64,000 nt of DNA from Sideroxydans lithotrophicus ES-1 (lineage in GTDB: Bacteria; Pseudomonadota; Gammaproteobacteria; Burkholderiales; Gallionellaceae). The notes under the pieces are model-generated. The model saw only the letters and a list, made by a program, of their open reading frames with translations, was not told the DNA's origin and did not search any database. This document shows, piece after piece, positions 48,933 to 57,837 of the stretch. The number at the start of each line of letters is the position of its first letter. Position 1 is the stretch's first letter. A program made the position numbers and the translations under genes. Location of the stretch: assembly GCF_000025705.1 (NCBI RefSeq), contig NC_013959.1:670001-734000 (forward strand). The letters are read 5' to 3'.

Positions 48933-49955
48933 CTATATCCCGCCCATCCGTTTGGCGAATGAGAACGCGTATGCCGGCGAGCGGAAAAGCAGAATCGGGT
49001 CATTCGTCGGTTCAATGCCGTCCGACATCACCAGCGGATCGAAGTTGATCTTTTCACATTCGGCGCCCTTCTGCGGCATGGCCGAAGAAATCGTCAGCGT
49101 TCCAAACTTGATTGTCTTGCGGTTGTCGGGCCAGGCGATGGTCGGGTTGTCCTCGGTGTCGCCCGGCTCGCCTATGGAAACCAGCATGTCCCAACGTATC
49201 GGACCTTGTTTCGTGCGCTTGATCAGCGCCTCCTCGAGGAAGTTCGGCGGAGACGTTTTCAGTTGCTCATTAGTCAGCCTCTTTTCCCCATCCTGCGGAA
49301 CGAACCGCCAGCGCACATACGTGATCTTGTTGTCGCTATTAATGAACTTGAACGTGTGAATGCCAAAAAAGGCGCTGTTGGCATAGCTTGGCGGCGGGTT
49401 GTTCTTGGCGAGAAACGTGGCCTGTGCCAGATTGTCGGGATGACTTGTCTGGAATGCCTTGATCTTCTCGGGATCGGGTTTGCCCGTCGCCGGGTCGGGC
49501 CTGGAGGCGATGATCATGTCCACAAATGTCTGGGGTTTGGCCGCGCCGAATATGGGCGTGTTCAGCATCGTTATGTGTTGGAGGTTGTCACCAGGCAGCC
49601 TGAACTCCAGGGCCATGCCTCGCGCGGACTTCGCCGTGTCAGGTGCCTTGGGATTGCCGCCGGCCAGCGAGAAACGAGCGACGACTGGCACTGGTTTCCC
49701 TGAAAACAACGCCGAACGCGAATAGGGTGCAGCCGCTGCCGTGCCGACAAATTCACCCGCAGCACAGGTTCCCTTGGTGTGATTGCGTCGTTCTCCGGGG
49801 GTTACCCCAAAAGTATTTTCGAGGGCTGTCACCGCCTGTTCGGCAGTCACTCCGTTTGTTTCCGCCCTGCTGCAGGGCGTAGTTAAGGTAAGGGTGGCAG
49901 TTAGCAAGCATGTTGTCAGAGAAATTGATTTGGTGTCCATGTCAGCGTCTTTCAT
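48933..49955 (-). CDS. Exported catalase-family peroxidase (SrpA-like)
   Basis: A 340-residue protein with signal peptide ending near PCSRA, so exported, unlike cytoplasmic catalases. The small catalase fold is shown by RRNHTKGTCAAGEF (His region), VPVVARFSLAGGNP, ARGMALEFRLP, and FGIHTFKFINS with WRFVPQDGEKRL. Probably a heme peroxidase rather than true catalase, as for SrpA-type proteins. The start may be 49955 or 49940. It lies between addA and the decayed addA tail copy, on the opposite strand, as if inserted there. Confidence 0.82.
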   Translation of the reverse strand: MKDADMDTKSISLTTCLLTATLTLTTPCSRAETNGVTAEQAVTALENTFGVTPGERRNHTKGTCAAGEFVGTAAAAPYSRSALFSGKPVPVVARFSLAGGNPKAPDTAKSARGMALEFRLPGDNLQHITMLNTPIFGAAKPQTFVDMIIASRPDPATGKPDPEKIKAFQTSHPDNLAQATFLAKNNPPPSYANSAFFGIHTFKFINSDNKITYVRWRFVPQDGEKRLTNEQLKTSPPNFLEEALIKRTKQGPIRWDMLVSIGEPGDTEDNPTIAWPDNRKTIKFGTLTISSAMPQKGAECEKINFDPLVMSDGIEPTNDPILLFRSPAYAFSFAKRMGGI

Positions 49956-50149
49956 CAGGTTGAAGAACTTCTAAGCGATATCAAGCGTTAGGCGATTACG
50001 ACCGGGGCGGTATCGCGGCAATAACTGCTGTGGTGCACAGTGGATAAGTAGACTCCCTAAAATGTGCTGCTGCAATACGCTCAACACCGTAGATACACCT
50101 CGCACATTCATGGAATCGAGAATCTTCGCAGCATTGTCTTCTGCGCAAA

Positions 50150-50426
50150 TGGCTGGCATGCGCAAACTTACCCACGTCCTGGATGCACTGCGATATCGTG
50201 GCGCCTGCAGCGAGATGCCCGTCATTCATGCCAAGGGAGAATTGAAACGCATCGACCGTCTGGCCGAACTCGACGACGAAGTATGGGGAGATTGCAAACT
50301 GGACGATAGCGAGGACGGCAGCTACCGTACGCAGATACGGTAGCATTAAACGTCGGTGCAACCGGTATATACAGGCAAAGCAGTGAACTGGTGTTTGCCG
50401 ATGGAGTGCTGGATGCTGTGGTGTAG
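50150..50426 (+). pseudogene. Decayed duplicate of the addA 3' end
   Basis: The translation around 50200-50330 (SEMPVIHAKGELKRIDRLAEL, then DDEVWG) matches the AddA C terminus (NEMPYINARGELKRIDRLVEF, DDEVWV). After gaps, the text again matches to the end (VFADGV and a GTGTAG stop at about 50426). Nuclease motif DYK is damaged (GDCK) and the frame is broken. The copy lies about 1.4 kb downstream of the true addA end, with the catalase gene between. Confidence 0.85.
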
Positions 50427-50462
50427 AGGAGCAATTTTAAGGTCGCTTCGATCGGCCTTCCT

Positions 50463-50502
50463 GCCTTCCAGGTGCATTGCATAGACAATGCACCTGGAAG
50501 GC
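50463..50502. repeat. Perfect 17-bp inverted repeat
   Basis: Arms GCCTTCCAGGTGCATTG (50463-50479) and CAATGCACCTGGAAGGC (50486-50502) with a 6-base loop CATAGA. There is no T-run, so it is not a typical terminator. It lies 37 bases after the addA remnant and could be a regulatory hairpin, a protein site or the relic of a mobile element end. Confidence 0.8.
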
Positions 50503-50555
50503 TTCAGTAAGGCCTCGAACCAGTACATCCGCAAGGATTGCCAGAAAATACCCAT

Positions 50556-50602
50556 ACTTATGATAAGTAATAGTTCAAGGTATATGCACTTTGGCATATA
50601 CC
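50556..50602. promoter_or_regulatory. Two short inverted repeats upstream of 50710
   Basis: ACTTA-TGA-TAAGT (50556-50568) and GGTATATGC-N6-GCATATACC (50579-50602) lie about 110-150 bases before the small gene at 50710. The symmetric, AT-rich second repeat resembles an operator for a dimeric regulator. Pattern only. Confidence 0.35.
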
Positions 50603-50709
50603 AATGCGCTCTGCCTGCTGATAGCCTGAAGTGCAAATCCGAAGAATATTCTGCGATTGAACAGCGCGTTGCCGGGTGCATTCGAAGTTCAAGCTGCAAG
50701 GGAGTCGTT

Positions 50710-51096
50710 ATGGAAGTTGCACTGCCTGATATCACTTACAATCTTTCCAACCCTCGCCATGAAAGGTATCGGAGCATTGAAGTGAATGGAGAAGTGATTC
50801 ACTGGATAGAGGATATCGACAAGTTTTATCAAATATTCGGCTATTCTGCCGACATGAGAAAAGCAGGTGTTCTCCCGGAAGAGTTTGTCTGGAACGAATA
50901 CACCAAAAAAAATCCATTTGATTTCACTGCCTGCAAATTGATTCAGATCATCGAGTATCTGCGAATCCACTCGCAAGCGTTCTTGCAAAAATATGGCAAA
51001 GAATGTGAAACCTGGTTGGCGGATTTGGTAAAAGTGCGTGCAGCCAGGCATGAGGTGTGTGCGGCCTGCAAAATGAAACCGGTTTGCTCAAATTAA
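50710..51096 (+). CDS. Hypothetical protein
   Basis: A 128-residue soluble protein not recognised. AAGGGAG lies 6 bases before the ATG at 50710; the frame opens upstream at 50488 but that part is poor. It has an aromatic-rich centre (HWIEDIDKFYQIFGY) and two C-terminal Cys pairs (VCAACKMKPVC), which might bind a metal. Base composition is lower in G+C than most neighbours. It lies in the accessory patch after the addA remnant. Confidence 0.55.
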   Translation: MEVALPDITYNLSNPRHERYRSIEVNGEVIHWIEDIDKFYQIFGYSADMRKAGVLPEEFVWNEYTKKNPFDFTACKLIQIIEYLRIHSQAFLQKYGKECETWLADLVKVRAARHEVCAACKMKPVCSN

Positions 51097-51314
51097 TTTG
51101 AGTAGTTCACCTTGAACTGACAGCCGGTGTCTGGCTTTACTTTATCAAGTCTATCCATACGATAATAGCCGATGGCTGCCTGTGGCTTGAATAGCTACGG
51201 GGTCACTTCCGAAACCTGCTACAACCTGACGTTCGCCGAACCCATGAATTTTCATGACTTGAAATTATTTTGGTTTGGATCATGTGAAGAGAAAGAATCC
51301 TCACGGAGGCTAAA

Positions 51315-51686
51315 ATGAAGATTCGGTACAATAAAAACGAAGTTATTGCAGCAGCCAGATATGTTGTGGAGAACAAACCAAGTTCAAAAATACCATCGAT
51401 GATTCCTTATACTGATCGAGGTTATCTACCGGAACGCGGAGCAGTGGATGAAATTCTAAGAAATATACGGACTCTGGCCAGAGAAAATAAGGAAGTATTC
51501 GAGGCTGTTCGACAAAAACTTGCTTTTGGTGATACGAAAGTTGAACCACTTTTGCAGAAGTGGGTTGAAGTATTGGGAGTAGGTGGATATTGGATTATTG
51601 CCGAGATAGAAGGCGATACTGTAATTTTTTCAGTTGCGGTATCGCCTTGGTTCGGCGACTTTCGCGTTATCGAAGAAGAGATTTAA
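51315..51686 (+). CDS. Hypothetical protein
   Basis: A 123-residue soluble protein, not recognised. A good ribosome site (GGAGG) precedes the ATG. The sequence is Lys/Glu/Ile rich with lower G+C than the surrounding genes, suggesting horizontal acquisition. It has an N-terminal helical region and a C-terminal beta part (GYWIIAEIEGDTVIFSVAVSP). It converges on the GNAT gene. Confidence 0.6.
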   Translation: MKIRYNKNEVIAAARYVVENKPSSKIPSMIPYTDRGYLPERGAVDEILRNIRTLARENKEVFEAVRQKLAFGDTKVEPLLQKWVEVLGVGGYWIIAEIEGDTVIFSVAVSPWFGDFRVIEEEI

Positions 51687-51776
51687 TTGAAAAATCCGGA
51701 ATTGACGATTTCCGGCCGTTGTCTGTGCATGATCGCATCTTGTTATGGTGCAACTCGGATGCGGTGTTGGCAGACA

Positions 51777-52286
51777 TCAATCCAAACATTTGCGTAGCAA
51801 TATCTCATCGTATTCCGGTGTCACCAACCCCTGGATCGGGCCGATCGGTTGGAAGCCAAGGCCCTGATAGAAATCCAGGGCCTGGTGATTGAACGACGAA
51901 GCCACAACCCACAGGTTCCTGGCTTCGCGACGCGCTTCTGATTCGGTCCAGGCCAGTATCTGTTTGCCGATACCTTGTCCCCGGTGATCCTGGGATAGGC
52001 CCAGTAGTTCGATGTAGGGACCGCGCAGCCAGGGATAGCGCACGCAAATGACTCCAGCCAATTTGCCATCAACAGAAACCGCGTATCGGTATAGCGAGGT
52101 GTCATCGCGCATCAAATATTTCGCCAATGCTGCGGCGGAGAATTTCAGGGTTTTCCACGGCTCTGAAATCGAAAGCATCTCTGCTATTGCCAGGGCCTGC
52201 TCATCGGTCAACGGGCTGGTCAATCGGCAGTTGGCAAGGTTCTCTGTGGTTTTACCAAACGTTTTTTGCGGTGCGTGTTTGCTCAT
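51777..52286 (-). CDS. GNAT-family N-acetyltransferase
   Basis: A roughly 170-residue acetyltransferase. The acetyl-CoA-binding motif A appears as LLGLSQDHRGQGIGKQIL and motif B as NLWVVASSFNHQALDFYQGLGF, typical of GNAT proteins. Substrate unknown. The ATG at 52286 is used; a GTG at 52340 is possible and would overlap the upstream gene by 26 bases. It follows the DUF4442 gene on the minus strand. Confidence 0.8.
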   Translation of the reverse strand: MSKHAPQKTFGKTTENLANCRLTSPLTDEQALAIAEMLSISEPWKTLKFSAAALAKYLMRDDTSLYRYAVSVDGKLAGVICVRYPWLRGPYIELLGLSQDHRGQGIGKQILAWTESEARREARNLWVVASSFNHQALDFYQGLGFQPIGPIQGLVTPEYDEILLRKCLD

Positions 52287-52314
52287 CGATTTTTCTGCCT
52301 GATATTTTTCAATT

Positions 52315-52842
52315 TCAACTTGCTGCGATAGCTTGTCCACTTTGTCCGGGCTTGGCCCGTTTCTTCAGCGAGAGCGTCAATTTGAATCTGGCAACCGGTT
52401 CAAGGCCTGATGACGGGACGGTGGCAATGACCTCGACCTGCCGCTCGACCCGCTCATCAGATGCTGCAGCCTGGGCGACCAGATCGGCGATCTCCTTGCC
52501 CTGACTACAGCAAAATTCCACTTCACCCTCGGCGCGCTTGAGGAACCCAGCATTGAAATCCTTGAACACGAGCGCGATGTGTTCCGGTTGCCGCCTGATC
52601 AGGTACATGGCGAGCGCTCCGGCTGCGCAGTCGGCACCGACACATAACACGCCGAAGTACATGGAGCCGAGGTGATTCCTGGTCCTGCGCCGCAGTGGGA
52701 TCCTGACCACCATCCGCTCAGGCGAAACTTCCGCGACTGAAATGCCAACATAGGACAGCAGGGGGATCTTGGTGAGCCCGAACCAGCGCAGCGAGAAGCT
52801 CTCCCGTGTTCTTTCAGTGAACAGTTTGCGTAACCGATTCAT
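52315..52842 (-). CDS. DUF4442 (hotdog-fold thioesterase-like) protein
   Basis: A 175-residue protein with a hotdog-fold pattern: LSYVGISVAEVSPERMVVRIPLRRRTRNHLGSMYFGVLCVGADCAAGALA. This resembles the DUF4442/YiiD C-terminal family of acyl-thioester hydrolase-like proteins. Start at 52842, or 52869 with nine more residues. Probably cotranscribed with the GNAT gene 29 bases downstream. Confidence 0.75.
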   Translation of the reverse strand: MNRLRKLFTERTRESFSLRWFGLTKIPLLSYVGISVAEVSPERMVVRIPLRRRTRNHLGSMYFGVLCVGADCAAGALAMYLIRRQPEHIALVFKDFNAGFLKRAEGEVEFCCSQGKEIADLVAQAAASDERVERQVEVIATVPSSGLEPVARFKLTLSLKKRAKPGQSGQAIAAS

Positions 52843-53094
52843 TGATTGGACGGGTGGGCTGACATGCAAAAAGGCCGGTGCGGAATTTGTTCGCTCATGG
52901 CGTTCACTCTAAACACTCCCTGAATCGAGCGCAACACTCGAAGGCATTCGCCGCTACGACAAGTGGCGATGTTTGGTCGAGTGAAGTTGAATCAGCGCCC
53001 CTCATGCCCATTTGACAATGCCTCTCTTGACGCCATATAGTTGCGACAGAACGAACGTTCTGAGTCGATTGGGGGAGTCGAAAGAGCGTTGGCA

Positions 53095-54183
53095 ATGATG
53101 CGAGTGGACTGGGATCGAATGAAACATGAAGTGGCAAAAGGCCGGGGTGCGACGCTGCAGATCGAGGGGCGTTTCGAGAGTGCGGTGCGCGAGCGTATCG
53201 ACGACGGCTGGAGTGCTGCAGACGAAGAGTTGCCGCCATTCAGAACGACAGTGACAGTGGAGCGCGCAAAGAGCGTGATCCAGCGCCACGATTCGCCGGA
53301 CCTGCCGCTCGACCATACGCTCAATGCCTATCGCGGCTGCGAGCACGGCTGTATCTATTGTTATGCGCGGCCTTCGCATGGTTACCTGAACCTTTCGCCC
53401 GGACTGGATTTCGAGACCAGACTGTTCGCCAAGCCCGATGCGCCGAAGCTATTGCGCGCTGAACTGGCGAAGCCTTCCTATCGATGTTCGCCCATCGCGC
53501 TGGGTTCGAATACCGATCCTTACCAGCCGATCGAACGCGAGTGGAAGATCACGCGACAGATACTGGAGGTGCTGGCAGAGTGCAGGCATCCGCTCTCCAT
53601 CGTGACCAAGTCGGCGCTGATCGAGAGAGATCTTGATTTGCTGGCGCAACTGGCGCAAGACGGCCTGGTGCAAGTGTTCATCTCCGTCACCACGCTGAAC
53701 GCAGAGCTGGCGCGCAAGCTGGAACCGCGCGCAGTTTCGCCGCGTCGCAGATTGCAGGCTATCGAGCGCCTCAACCTGGCGGGCGTGCCGTGCGGCGTGA
53801 TGGTCGCGCCGGTGATCCCTTTCCTGACCGATACGGAAATGGAGAATGTGCTGCAGGCGGCATACGACCACGGTGCGCGCTCAACGGCCTATACCTTGCT
53901 GCGTTTGCCCTATGAGCTGAAAGACCTGTTCAAGGATTGGCTTGCTACGCATTACCCGCTGAAAGCGGAACATGTGATGAGCCGCTTGCGCGAGATGCGC
54001 GGCGGTCGCGAGAACGATCCGGAGTTCGGCACGCGCTTTACCGGAAATGGGTTGTTTTCGCAGCTGCTGTCCAGGCGTTTTGACCTTGCATGCGAGCGCT
54101 TGGGATTCAATCGCGGGCAGCTGGCGCTGGATACGACGCGCTTCATCAAGCCGAATCGGCATGGGCAGCGTAACTTGTTTTAG
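53095..54183 (+). CDS. PA0069-type radical SAM protein
   Basis: A 362-residue radical SAM protein. YRGCEHGCIYCYARPSHGYL supplies the CxxxCxxC cluster motif, and the N terminus has the KGRGA...EGRFE motif that marks the PA0069/SplB-related family. It then has the TIM-barrel pattern (IALGSNTDPYQPIERE, PLSIVTKSALIERD). The reaction is not known; related SplB repairs spore photoproducts. I start at 53095, since the conserved KGRG lies near residue 17; a TTG at 53041 is possible. Confidence 0.83.
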   Translation: MMRVDWDRMKHEVAKGRGATLQIEGRFESAVRERIDDGWSAADEELPPFRTTVTVERAKSVIQRHDSPDLPLDHTLNAYRGCEHGCIYCYARPSHGYLNLSPGLDFETRLFAKPDAPKLLRAELAKPSYRCSPIALGSNTDPYQPIEREWKITRQILEVLAECRHPLSIVTKSALIERDLDLLAQLAQDGLVQVFISVTTLNAELARKLEPRAVSPRRRLQAIERLNLAGVPCGVMVAPVIPFLTDTEMENVLQAAYDHGARSTAYTLLRLPYELKDLFKDWLATHYPLKAEHVMSRLREMRGGRENDPEFGTRFTGNGLFSQLLSRRFDLACERLGFNRGQLALDTTRFIKPNRHGQRNLF

Positions 54184-54370
54184 CAGAAGCAGGGGCGTGA
54201 TTAAAAGTGGAGCGGCATTCTTGTTTTATCAGCTTGGCGGGGTGAAGCGAAAATACCACCACACTAGTTCGACGGGTTGATCGAGTCGGCTATGGTGATC
54301 GCGGCGATCATGGGCATGGTTCTTTCGATCAGCCAATAGAAAACCTCAGCTACTCTTGATTTCGGTGCCT

Positions 54371-54658
54371 TCATTTTTCACCTTGGATGGGCATTTCTTT
54401 TAGCGCTTTTCCCGGCTTGAATCGCGGATGGTATTTGGCAGCAACCTCAATCTTCGCGCCAGTCTTCGGATTGCGACCATTGCGCGGTTTTCGGTAATTC
54501 AGGCCGAAGCTGCCAAAACCGCGGATCTCCACGCGATTGCCTTTCGAGATGGTCGTTGCCAATTTATCCAGGATGACCCTCACCCCAAGCTCGACATCTT
54601 TTGCCTGCAGGTTCGGCGTTTGTTCGGCCAACTTGGAGATCAGGTCGCTGCGATTCAT
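54371..54658 (-). CDS. ihfB: Integration host factor beta subunit
   Basis: A 95-residue HU/IHF-family DNA-bending protein. MNRSDLISKLAEQTPNLQAKDVE, RGFGSFGLNYRKPRNGRNPKTG and KYHPRFKPGK match IHF-beta better than HU. It stands alone here, not next to rpsA as in many proteobacteria. A hairpin with a T-run lies just upstream in its 5' region (54680-54706). Start at 54658 gives the normal length. Confidence 0.85.
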   Translation of the reverse strand: MNRSDLISKLAEQTPNLQAKDVELGVRVILDKLATTISKGNRVEIRGFGSFGLNYRKPRNGRNPKTGAKIEVAAKYHPRFKPGKALKEMPIQGEK

Positions 54659-54679
54659 GGAAGTGTCTTTCATCCTGTG

Positions 54680-54706
54680 AAAAAGTGGGCATCCCGGAGG
54701 ATGCCC
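54680..54706 (-). terminator. Hairpin plus T-run upstream of ihfB
   Basis: GGGCATCC-TCCG-GGATGCCC on the minus strand (54706 down to 54687), then CACTTTTTC. It could end the ABC/lipB transcript about 220 bases downstream of its last gene, or act as an attenuator in the ihfB leader because it lies only about 20 bases before the ihfB start. Confidence 0.55.
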
Positions 54707-54926
54707 AAATGGGTGGGAGAAACATGAAAGTAGCAGAACACTGATCTGCAGCACTTTCAGTTGATCAGTCAGCAAACACTGTGCCAAGATATGTGCCACT
54801 ATTTATCAATAGCTTAGCTTGGTAGTGGAGGGCAGGCAGGGAAATGGCCGCACCAAGAAGCGGCCTGGCGCACAGCTTTGGTGAACAATTCAGATATGGA
54901 AGCAGGGTGGCTCTGGATCGGCGCCG

Positions 54927-55934
54927 TCATTCCCACTTGAACACATACGCGCCGATGGCCATGAAGATCGCGCTCATGACGGTGAGCGTCCAGATCTGCG
55001 GCATCACCTGGGACAGCGTGGCGCCCTCGTTCATGATCGCGCGTGCAGCAGTGATCATGTGGGTCAGCGGGAAGATCAGCGACAGCTTCTGTACCCAGAC
55101 CTGGGCTCCTTCCAGCGAGAACCAGGCGCCCGACAACAGCATCATCGGCCAGGTCACGATATTGAGGATGCCGCCGGCCAGTTCTTCGCTGGCAGTGCGC
55201 GCCGCAATGAGCAGGCCGATGGAGATCATGCACATCGCGCCCAGTGTCGCGACCAGCAACAGCGTCCAATAGGAGCCCTGCATGTTGAACCGGATGAAGA
55301 GGTTGCAGCCGCCATAGACGATGGTGGTGACCAGCATGATCAACAGCAGGCGCGAGACCAGCTGCGCGAACAGGAACTGGAAGGCTCCCAGCGGGGTCGC
55401 TTTCAGGCGTTTGAGGAAGCCGTTCTTGCGGTAGCGCACGATCACGAAGCCGACGCCGAACAGGCAGGCGAACATCATGTTCATCCCCAGGATGCCGGGC
55501 AGGAACCAGTCTACATAGCGTATCTCCGCGCCTTCCACGGTCTGGCGTTCGAAACGGTGCCCATCCGTACCCCAGACGATGCGTTCGAGCAGGTAGCCGT
55601 TGGGGGAGCTCGAATTGATCCAGTATTTCGGCGCACCGCTGACGTCGATCAACATGTCCATCTGATGGTGTTCGACCTTGCCGACGGCGACATGCAGGTC
55701 GTCGTAGGGAATGTACTGGATGAACTTCGTCGACTGCAGTGCCGGGGCGACGCTGTGCAATCTGTCGAGCCCGCCCACGACGCCGATCTTGTAGATCTCC
55801 TTGTTGTTGCCGGAGAAGGTAAATGCCAGGCCGATCACCAGCATGAACGGCATGGCCAGGTTCCATGCCAGCGCGGAACGGTCGCGCAGGAATTCCATGT
55901 TGCGGGCGTGCAATACGGCGAGGAACTTCTTCAT
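54927..55934 (-). CDS. ABC-2 type exporter permease
   Basis: A 335-residue permease with an N-terminal helix (ALAWNLAMPFMLVIGLAF), a large extracytoplasmic loop (about 45-150) and five C-terminal membrane segments ending SAIFMAIGAYVFKWE. It has the ABC-2/DrrB/YhhJ layout. The ATG overlaps the ATPase stop (ATGA). Substrate unknown; drug, lipid or polysaccharide export are all possible. Confidence 0.82.
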   Translation of the reverse strand: MKKFLAVLHARNMEFLRDRSALAWNLAMPFMLVIGLAFTFSGNNKEIYKIGVVGGLDRLHSVAPALQSTKFIQYIPYDDLHVAVGKVEHHQMDMLIDVSGAPKYWINSSSPNGYLLERIVWGTDGHRFERQTVEGAEIRYVDWFLPGILGMNMMFACLFGVGFVIVRYRKNGFLKRLKATPLGAFQFLFAQLVSRLLLIMLVTTIVYGGCNLFIRFNMQGSYWTLLLVATLGAMCMISIGLLIAARTASEELAGGILNIVTWPMMLLSGAWFSLEGAQVWVQKLSLIFPLTHMITAARAIMNEGATLSQVMPQIWTLTVMSAIFMAIGAYVFKWE

Positions 55935-56815
55935 GGGCTGACCTTCTTTCCGGTCACGTTGATGAACAGGTCTTCCAGCGTCCATGCGCGGATGCGCAGG
56001 TGATCGAGATTGACGCCGTTTTCGATCAGTTGCTGCAGTGTGTGGTGCAGGCGGTTGGTCCTGATCTCGTGCATGTCGCCGGCCTGGATAGCGCTCAGAC
56101 CCAATCCGCCAAGCTTGCCTGCCGCGTCGGTATCCGGGATCTGCAGTATCACGTCGCCAAAATGTTCGGACAGCAGATGCTGTGGCGTACCCTGCGAGAC
56201 GATACGCCCCTTGTCCATGATGGCGATCTCGTCGCAAAGCGCATAAGCCTCTTCCATGTAGTGCGTGGTCAGTACGATGGTCTTGTTGCGCGACTTGACC
56301 AGTTTGACCAGGTCCCAGAAATTGCGCCGCGCTTGCGGGTCGAGTCCGGTCGTGGGTTCATCCAGGAAGATCAGCTCGGGATCGTTGATCAGGGCCAGGG
56401 CGAGCAGCAGGCGTTGCCGCTGTCCGCCGGAGATCTTGCGGGTGTCGCGATCAAGGATATCCGCCAGCGAGCAGAGTTCGATCAGTTCGGCAATCGGCAC
56501 GGTGCGGTGATAGAGCCGTTCGAACAGCTCCAGCGTCTCGCGCACCGTCAGGAACTCCTGCAGCGCAGTGTGCTGGAACTGTATGCCTACCTCTTCGCGA
56601 TACCTTGCCCCCAGTGGTTCGCCTTTGTACAGCACCGTCCCGCTGGTCGGAAGGTGGATGCCTTCCAGTATCTCGATGGTCGTGGTCTTGCCCGCGCCGT
56701 TGGGGCCGAGCAGACCGAAACAGATGCCGGTGGGTATGGCAAGGTCGATATGGTCTACAGCAAGGACGCCGGGGTATTGCTTGACCAGATCGGTGGCGGT
56801 GATTATGGGAGGCAT
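55931..56815 (-). CDS. ABC-2 type exporter ATPase
   Basis: A 294-residue ATP-binding subunit: Walker A GPNGAGKTTT near residue 38-47, signature ISGGQRQRLLLA near 128, Walker B LIFLDEPTTGLDPQARR near 150, H-loop LTTHYMEEA. It forms an exporter with the permease that follows and overlaps it. It lies 25 bases downstream of lipB on the same strand. Confidence 0.88.
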   Translation of the reverse strand: MPPIITATDLVKQYPGVLAVDHIDLAIPTGICFGLLGPNGAGKTTTIEILEGIHLPTSGTVLYKGEPLGARYREEVGIQFQHTALQEFLTVRETLELFERLYHRTVPIAELIELCSLADILDRDTRKISGGQRQRLLLALALINDPELIFLDEPTTGLDPQARRNFWDLVKLVKSRNKTIVLTTHYMEEAYALCDEIAIMDKGRIVSQGTPQHLLSEHFGDVILQIPDTDAAGKLGGLGLSAIQAGDMHEIRTNRLHHTLQQLIENGVNLDHLRIRAWTLEDLFINVTGKKVSP

Positions 56816-56840
56816 GTCGCAATGGTCCGGCTGTTGAGAG

Positions 56841-57488
56841 TCACTGTTCGAGCAAACGTTTTTTGTCCAGGTGCCGCTGCAGGCCGTGCACCAGATTCTG
56901 GGTCAGTTGCGCCTGCAGTTCTTCCCATGGCACGGTGATGCCGAGTTCGATGGCCTGGGTGACGCGCAATCCTTCGTAGCCGCAGGGATTGATGTTGTCG
57001 AACGGAGACAGGTCCATGTCCACGTTGAACGACAAGCCATGGTAGCTGCAACCCTTCTTGATCTTGAGCCCCAGCGCGGCGATCTTGGCATCGCCGACAT
57101 ACACGCCGGGCGCATCCTCGCGGCCTTCCGCTTGTGCTCCATATTCCGCCAGCAGGTCGATCACGGCTCGCTCCATCAGGCGTACCAGTTCGCGCACGTT
57201 GATCTTCCAGCGGTGCAGGTCGAGCAGCAGGTAGGCGACGATCTGGCCGGGGCCGTGGTAGGTGATCTGGCCGCCGCGGTCGATCTTCACCACCGGGATG
57301 TCGGTTGGATTAAGCAGGTGCTCCGGCTTGCCTGCCTGGCCTTGCGTGTAGGTGGGCGGGTGCTGCACCAGCCATATCTCGTCCACGGTGTCGGCGCTGC
57401 GCTCGGCAGTGAAGCGCTGCATGGCGCGCCAGGTCGGTTCGTAGTCGACCATGCCCAGTGCTTTGATGTGGATTAATGGGTGTTGCAT
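56841..57488 (-). CDS. lipB: Octanoyl-[ACP]-protein N-octanoyltransferase
   Basis: A 215-residue LipB that moves octanoyl from ACP to lipoyl domains. [20 protein letters not shown] and the catalytic Cys in NPCGYEGL near residue 168-175 with the Lys of [10 protein letters not shown] are visible. lipA, the usual next gene, is not here; an ABC exporter follows instead. Upstream (minus strand) are DUF493, dat and the DacA-type gene, a conserved cluster. Confidence 0.92.
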   Translation of the reverse strand: MQHPLIHIKALGMVDYEPTWRAMQRFTAERSADTVDEIWLVQHPPTYTQGQAGKPEHLLNPTDIPVVKIDRGGQITYHGPGQIVAYLLLDLHRWKINVRELVRLMERAVIDLLAEYGAQAEGREDAPGVYVGDAKIAALGLKIKKGCSYHGLSFNVDMDLSPFDNINPCGYEGLRVTQAIELGITVPWEELQAQLTQNLVHGLQRHLDKKRLLEQ

Positions 57489-57567
57489 GGAGCATTCCTC
57501 CTCTTTACCTCCTTACCAAGCCTTATCCGCTTTGGGGGGAAAGGGTTGGCGAGGAAGGCAATGTCTA

Positions 57568-57837
57568 TTACAGCACCATTTTGACCATCGGGTGCGAAGT
57601 CAGATCGCGATACAGATTGTCGAGCTGTTCGCGCGAGGTGGCGCGGATGACGCAGGTAAGGCTGATATATCTGGCATTGCTGCTGCTGCGCATCTCGATG
57701 GTCGCGCTGTCGAAGTCGGGCGCATGCGCCTGCACAACTGCGGCGACGGCTTGCGCAAAGCCTTGCTGCGCTTCCCCGAACACCTTGAGCGGGAAATCGC
57801 AGGGATATTCGATGAGGGATTCTTTGGGGTCGATCAT
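57568..57837 (-). CDS. YbeD/DUF493 family protein
   Basis: An 89-residue ferredoxin-fold protein beginning MIDPKESLIEYPCDFPLKVFG and containing SSNARYISLTCVIRATSREQLDNLYRDL, typical of YbeD (DUF493). Such genes sit between dacA and lipB in many proteobacteria; function is unsettled. Its ATG overlaps the stop of the aminotransferase gene. Confidence 0.88.
   Translation of the reverse strand: MIDPKESLIEYPCDFPLKVFGEAQQGFAQAVAAVVQAHAPDFDSATIEMRSSSNARYISLTCVIRATSREQLDNLYRDLTSHPMVKMVL

Noticed and set aside
51173-51317. Short frame MAACGLNSYGV... before the gene at 51315
   Set aside because: Under 50 codons, no clear ribosome site and no recognised family; could be a remnant, but unsupported.
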